From: JBLFWJ01 sp047611425
GTDB taxonomy: Bacteria > Bacteroidota > Bacteroidia > UBA10329
Assembly (NCBI GenBank): GCA_047611425.1
Contig: JBLFWJ010000060.1
Span: 1-17,307, forward strand
DNA: 17,307 bases
Direction: 5' to 3'
In this document: positions 14,161 to 17,307 of the stretch, piece by piece
How the letters are laid out: every line of letters starts with the position of its first letter
How positions within the stretch are numbered: the first letter of the stretch is position 1
The notes under the pieces: model-generated
Database searches by the model: none
The model's input: the letters and a program-made list of their open reading frames with translations, nothing else
Told to the model about the DNA's origin: nothing
Made by a program: the position numbers and the translations under genes

Positions 14161-16854
14161 TTATCTAGCCAAGACAATCCGCTCAGTTCTAATTCCAGTT
14201 TCGCCTTTTACGTTGATTAGGTAGAATCCATTCTCAACACCAAAATCTGCAAGGTTGAAGTTCAATTGATGGCGACCTGAATGAAGTTGATTTTTAGGTT
14301 CTAGGTTGGCCACTTTTCTTCCACCCATGTCGGTAAGTTCAATTTGAATCGTTTCTGAACCTCTTACAAAAAGATCAACGATGATGAGTCCATTACCAAC
14401 GCTTGGCCTTACATTGAATGATAAACTGCTCAACTCTTCTACATTTAAATCACAGTCAACGTAAGCTGTACCTGGGGAACCGCCATTACAACCTTCAAAC
14501 CAGTTGTTTCCATCTGATTGATCTGATTGGCTTATGTCGAACTCAGCTGTTGGGCCAAAACCATTAGCGGCCGAAGGCCAAGGTGCCTGACTGTCATATC
14601 GAAAATTCGCAATCGGCAAACCGTTCACATCCCATATTCTAATGTTGTCTCCACCTGAGGAAAGCCCCCAATTGAATGACCCTTGAACCACGTTTGTAAC
14701 ACCTGGATATTGCGCTGAAAATGCTTCAAGATCTCGCGCAACAACCAGATACGAATCTGCCGATAACGCAGTGCCGGCAGGGATGGTAAAGCTGTTGTAA
14801 TTGTTGCCGTCCTTAATTGTGGAGTGAGATAGATCAATTGTGGCGGATGAAGAATTATACAATTCGATCCAATCTTTCGATAGGTTTCCAGAAATTTGAT
14901 GGTAGCTGATTTCGCTAACAAGAATATTACTCTGATTGGCTGAACCGCAGCTTCCTGAAGTTGCCGGCATGTTGGCATCCATCCAAGCCAATCGGTCAGA
15001 AATGTAATCTTTCATATACTGAACCTCCTCTGCGTAAGTCGCTCCTACAAAAGCATTTGGCCAAACGTACGTTCCCAGAATTGGCCACCGCTGGTAGTTG
15101 CGGTCAGCTGCTTCACCAATCAATGTGGCATAGTCATCCATTTGATCCATCAACTTGGTCTCATCCAATATCTCAGCTCTTAATTCTTGCCATCTACAAG
15201 CCAGCAAATGCTGGAAATCATCCTCTTGGAAAAGAACATCCCACCAGATAGGAATCTCATCTCGCTCACAATTCAGGTATGCCCAACCATTCGTGTTGGC
15301 GCCATCGCAATAGTCTGCGTTGCCGTAGCCAAGGTTAATGTCCCAGATAGGCCCCATAATCAACTTACCACCACGGCTATCTCGTTGTTTAGAGAAATAC
15401 GTGCTTAAGCGATAACCATCAATGTTGCGTGATAACTCGGCCAAAAGCGTGTAATCAACCAACGCTGGGAGGTCGAAATAATCTCGATATCCTGTAGCCG
15501 GATCACCTGCATTTGGGCTATCCATTATAGCCTCCATTCCATTAATATGACCTTGAATGTAGCTCTCCTGCTGAGGCGTGATATTGTCTCGTAATGGGCG
15601 ATCATATTGAAACCCGTACTCGCGTAATACTTCGTAAAACGTAATGTCGGACCACCAATCGGCTTCAACTCCGCTTCCAGTTTCCTTGTCAACTTTAAGC
15701 AAGTACCCCCCAGTTAAATTGTCATTTGCATTGTCATTATCATCAATTTTTTCAATGTCAACTCTGTCTCCACCCCACTTTACTTTTTCCATCAAAACGT
15801 ACACGCCCATGTAATTATTATTGAGAAAAACCTCACAATAACGTGTCCGAGAGGCGTATTGATCCATCTCATTTGACAGGTCGTACGTAAGCACATTTCT
15901 CATCATCGACTTATCAGAATACGGAGCGTAAAGCACCCAATCACTTTCGTCTGGCATTCCTAGCAAAGGCACATCCCACGAAGCACCTCCAAGATCACGG
16001 GTTTCTAAACTGTAGCTCTTTTTTGGAAACTGCTGTGAAGATGAACCTCTCACTTCAATTCCGATTCTACCGTTAAAATCCGTTGGTGGGTCATCGTTGG
16101 CATTTATTTGCCCCGCGCCATTATCAATAACCCCCATGGTTGCATCAATAAGGTTGTCAGGAATCGTTTGTCCATCTGTGTTCAACATAACAAGCGGAAG
16201 GTTCGATTCGAAAGGTTCTATTGGTGGTGCGAACCAAGTTGGTGGGTTCGGATAATTAGTAGATCCATCCGTTATTCTTGCAAATAAGAATGGAATGGCA
16301 CTCAAATCAGACGATGCGGCCGACCAATTATGTACTTGGATGGCAAGACAATTGGTTCCTGTTTGAAACAACGTTTCAGACACAATATTTTCTTCCGGTG
16401 ATCCGCCTTGATACATCTGTGCCTCGTGTTCTCCGTCTGTTGCTGTGGTATAAATAGGATCCGTGCCTGTATTGTTCATTGTGGCGCTTCTGCCAATTTC
16501 GGTACCGTTTAGATAGGCTACGTAGCCATCGTCATAATCCATATAAAAGAAGGCATCGCTGATTGCCGCAGGATCCGAAACGTTAAATTCTATTCTGAGG
16601 TAAATTGAAACCTGCGCGCCAACGATTGTGTTGTCATCTCCATCAGCATAGCCGAATCCACCTTGGCCGGTTGGCCAGGAGGCATCGTTAAACCCAACTT
16701 CATTCCAGGTAAGAATGGGTTGAAGTGTTGGCTCCAAGTATCTCCAAGTATCGTCCGAAAGAACAGGGGCTTGCCAAGTTGGTACCTGAGAAAGAGCTAC
16801 CAAAGAAGTTAGATTGAATAAGCTTACGAATAGAATTAATCTCATGTTGATCAT
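14161..16854 (-). CDS. Secreted CotH-kinase / lamin-tail-domain protein with T9SS-like C-terminal sorting domain
   Basis: 897 aa. A signal peptide (about 1-22, ending VALSQ) is followed by a beta-sandwich-like N-terminal region (about 25-200; LRIEFNVSD, YLNGTEIGRS). A CotH kinase domain spans about 215-630: RGSSSQQFPKKSYSLE (Lys278/Lys279), LMEKVK and the metal-site motif GPIWDINLGYGN with Asp505 and Asn507. A lamin-tail (LTD) domain follows at about 643-760 (ILVSEISYH, DWIELYNSS). The last ~85 residues resemble a type A type IX secretion sorting domain (FYLINVKGETG..RTERIVL), with VRPSVGNG in place of the usual PNP motif. The protein is predicted to cross the outer membrane by T9SS and be surface-bound or released. 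CotH-fold proteins can be atypical kinases; the substrate here is unknown. Start ATG 16854; ATG 16845 is nearly equivalent. It lies 24 bases after the DUF2804 gene. Confidence 0.9.
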   Translation of the reverse strand: MINMRLILFVSLFNLTSLVALSQVPTWQAPVLSDDTWRYLEPTLQPILTWNEVGFNDASWPTGQGGFGYADGDDNTIVGAQVSIYLRIEFNVSDPAAISDAFFYMDYDDGYVAYLNGTEIGRSATMNNTGTDPIYTTATDGEHEAQMYQGGSPEENIVSETLFQTGTNCLAIQVHNWSAASSDLSAIPFLFARITDGSTNYPNPPTWFAPPIEPFESNLPLVMLNTDGQTIPDNLIDATMGVIDNGAGQINANDDPPTDFNGRIGIEVRGSSSQQFPKKSYSLETRDLGGASWDVPLLGMPDESDWVLYAPYSDKSMMRNVLTYDLSNEMDQYASRTRYCEVFLNNNYMGVYVLMEKVKWGGDRVDIEKIDDNDNANDNLTGGYLLKVDKETGSGVEADWWSDITFYEVLREYGFQYDRPLRDNITPQQESYIQGHINGMEAIMDSPNAGDPATGYRDYFDLPALVDYTLLAELSRNIDGYRLSTYFSKQRDSRGGKLIMGPIWDINLGYGNADYCDGANTNGWAYLNCERDEIPIWWDVLFQEDDFQHLLACRWQELRAEILDETKLMDQMDDYATLIGEAADRNYQRWPILGTYVWPNAFVGATYAEEVQYMKDYISDRLAWMDANMPATSGSCGSANQSNILVSEISYHQISGNLSKDWIELYNSSSATIDLSHSTIKDGNNYNSFTIPAGTALSADSYLVVARDLEAFSAQYPGVTNVVQGSFNWGLSSGGDNIRIWDVNGLPIANFRYDSQAPWPSAANGFGPTAEFDISQSDQSDGNNWFEGCNGGSPGTAYVDCDLNVEELSSLSFNVRPSVGNGLIIVDLFVRGSETIQIELTDMGGRKVANLEPKNQLHSGRHQLNFNLADFGVENGFYLINVKGETGIRTERIVLAR

Positions 16855-16878
16855 TTAAAAATCAACGCAAGATATAAC

Positions 16879-17307
16879 CTAAGCGCGCAAGTAAAAGTCC
16901 TCACCCATTCCAAACATGTTTGAAATTGGGATATTGACGCCTTCCGAGTTTTGAAGATGGCCATCGAAGTAGCCGTAGGGCCCTTGATACTTGCTTCTCA
17001 TAATCAACAAATTAACATCCACAGCGGTGTGAATTACTGGTCGAAACTTGAGGTGGACCATTCCATAATCATCTTTAATCAACCATTCCCCCTCGTATCC
17101 ATTTGGTCGTTCAACCTTGATGGGAGGTAGAACATTTAGCTGACCATCGTGCCACAAACAATTTTCATTGTTCTTTTTATGATCAAGGATCTGATTGTCA
17201 GTCAAATTAAAACCAATCATTTTTCCTTGCTCATCTCGTCCCATTCCTGTTACCCAATCGTATCTGGTCGGATACGGGTAATAGCCTTTATGATCGTCAA
17301 TAATCAA
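16879..17307 (-). CDS. DUF2804-like protein, C-terminal part; N-terminus beyond window
   Basis: 142 codons are visible, and the frame is open at the window edge. The first codon is TTG, so the apparent start is not real evidence of an N-terminus. The sequence fits the C-terminal half of DUF2804 proteins (usually about 330-350 aa): YDWVTGMGRDEQGKMIGFNLTD, then NCLWHDGQLNVLPPI, WLIKDDYGMVHLKFRP, YGYFDGHL and the ending MFGMGEDFYLRA. The family has no established biochemical function known to me. It appears soluble, with an all-beta look. It lies directly upstream of the CotH gene on the same strand and may share a transcript with it. Family assignment is from memory of conserved motifs. Confidence 0.75.
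   Translation of the reverse strand: MIIDDHKGYYPYPTRYDWVTGMGRDEQGKMIGFNLTDNQILDHKKNNENCLWHDGQLNVLPPIKVERPNGYEGEWLIKDDYGMVHLKFRPVIHTAVDVNLLIMRSKYQGPYGYFDGHLQNSEGVNIPISNMFGMGEDFYLRA

Noticed and set aside
14961..15408. Plus-strand reading frames opposite the CotH gene
   Set aside because: They lie within the CotH coding sequence on the other strand, have no domain and no start context, and are shadows.
1..17307. CRISPR array, tRNA/rRNA genes, phage or restriction/defence genes
   Set aside because: No regularly spaced repeats, RNA gene signatures or defence-type domains were seen on either strand by eye.

Overview
The window looks like a chromosomal segment of a Bacteroidota bacterium, probably Flavobacteriales-like. 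The evidence is a secreted protein ending in a domain that resembles a type IX secretion sorting signal, a Wza-like lipoprotein with a hydrophobic C-terminus of the Bacteroidota kind, an HPt domain with the AHxI(K/R)P form of the His motif, starts without clear Shine-Dalgarno sequences, and dispersed palindromic repeats that recur in genomes of this phylum. The exact taxon cannot be fixed from the sequence. Gene density is very high, with no gene-free stretch over about 160 bases.

Layout. (1) Bases 1-1658 hold the 3' part of a hybrid sensor kinase (PAS remnant, HisKA, HATPase, REC, HPt). (2) After a 156-base gap with a hairpin and a possible promoter, six same-strand genes at 1815-9414 form a Wzx/Wzy-type exopolysaccharide cluster: a tail-anchored pseudo-receiver, a Wza-like outer-membrane export lipoprotein, a Wzc-like co-polymerase/tyrosine-kinase fusion, a Wzx-like flippase, a GT4 glycosyltransferase and a Wzy-like polymerase. 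A small GreA-C-like protein (9431-9886) closes the run. (3) On the minus strand, a trans-sulfuration enzyme (cystathionine gamma-synthase type) and an FkbM methyltransferase form a pair. (4) On the plus strand, a nitroreductase-fold protein with the residues expected of iodotyrosine deiodinase is followed by a GT-C-like membrane protein. (5) On the minus strand, a partial DUF2804 protein lies upstream of a large secreted CotH-kinase/lamin-tail protein.

How the genes work together. In the polysaccharide cluster, lipid-linked repeat units would be built in part by the GT4 enzyme, flipped by the Wzx-like protein, polymerised by the Wzy-like protein, controlled in length by the Wzc-like protein and exported through the Wza-like protein. 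No priming phosphoglycosyl transferase and only one clear cytoplasmic glycosyltransferase are present here, so the rest of the pathway must be elsewhere. Two control proteins have lost canonical residues: the receiver lacks its phospho-acceptor Asp, and the Wzc-like kinase has an altered Walker A' motif.

The best candidates for a second look are the deiodinase-like protein with its complete substrate-binding triad, a palindromic repeat that lies in frame inside the flippase gene (its other copy lies upstream of metB), a second repeat that encodes the flippase C-terminus, and the two degenerate signalling proteins of the export operon.
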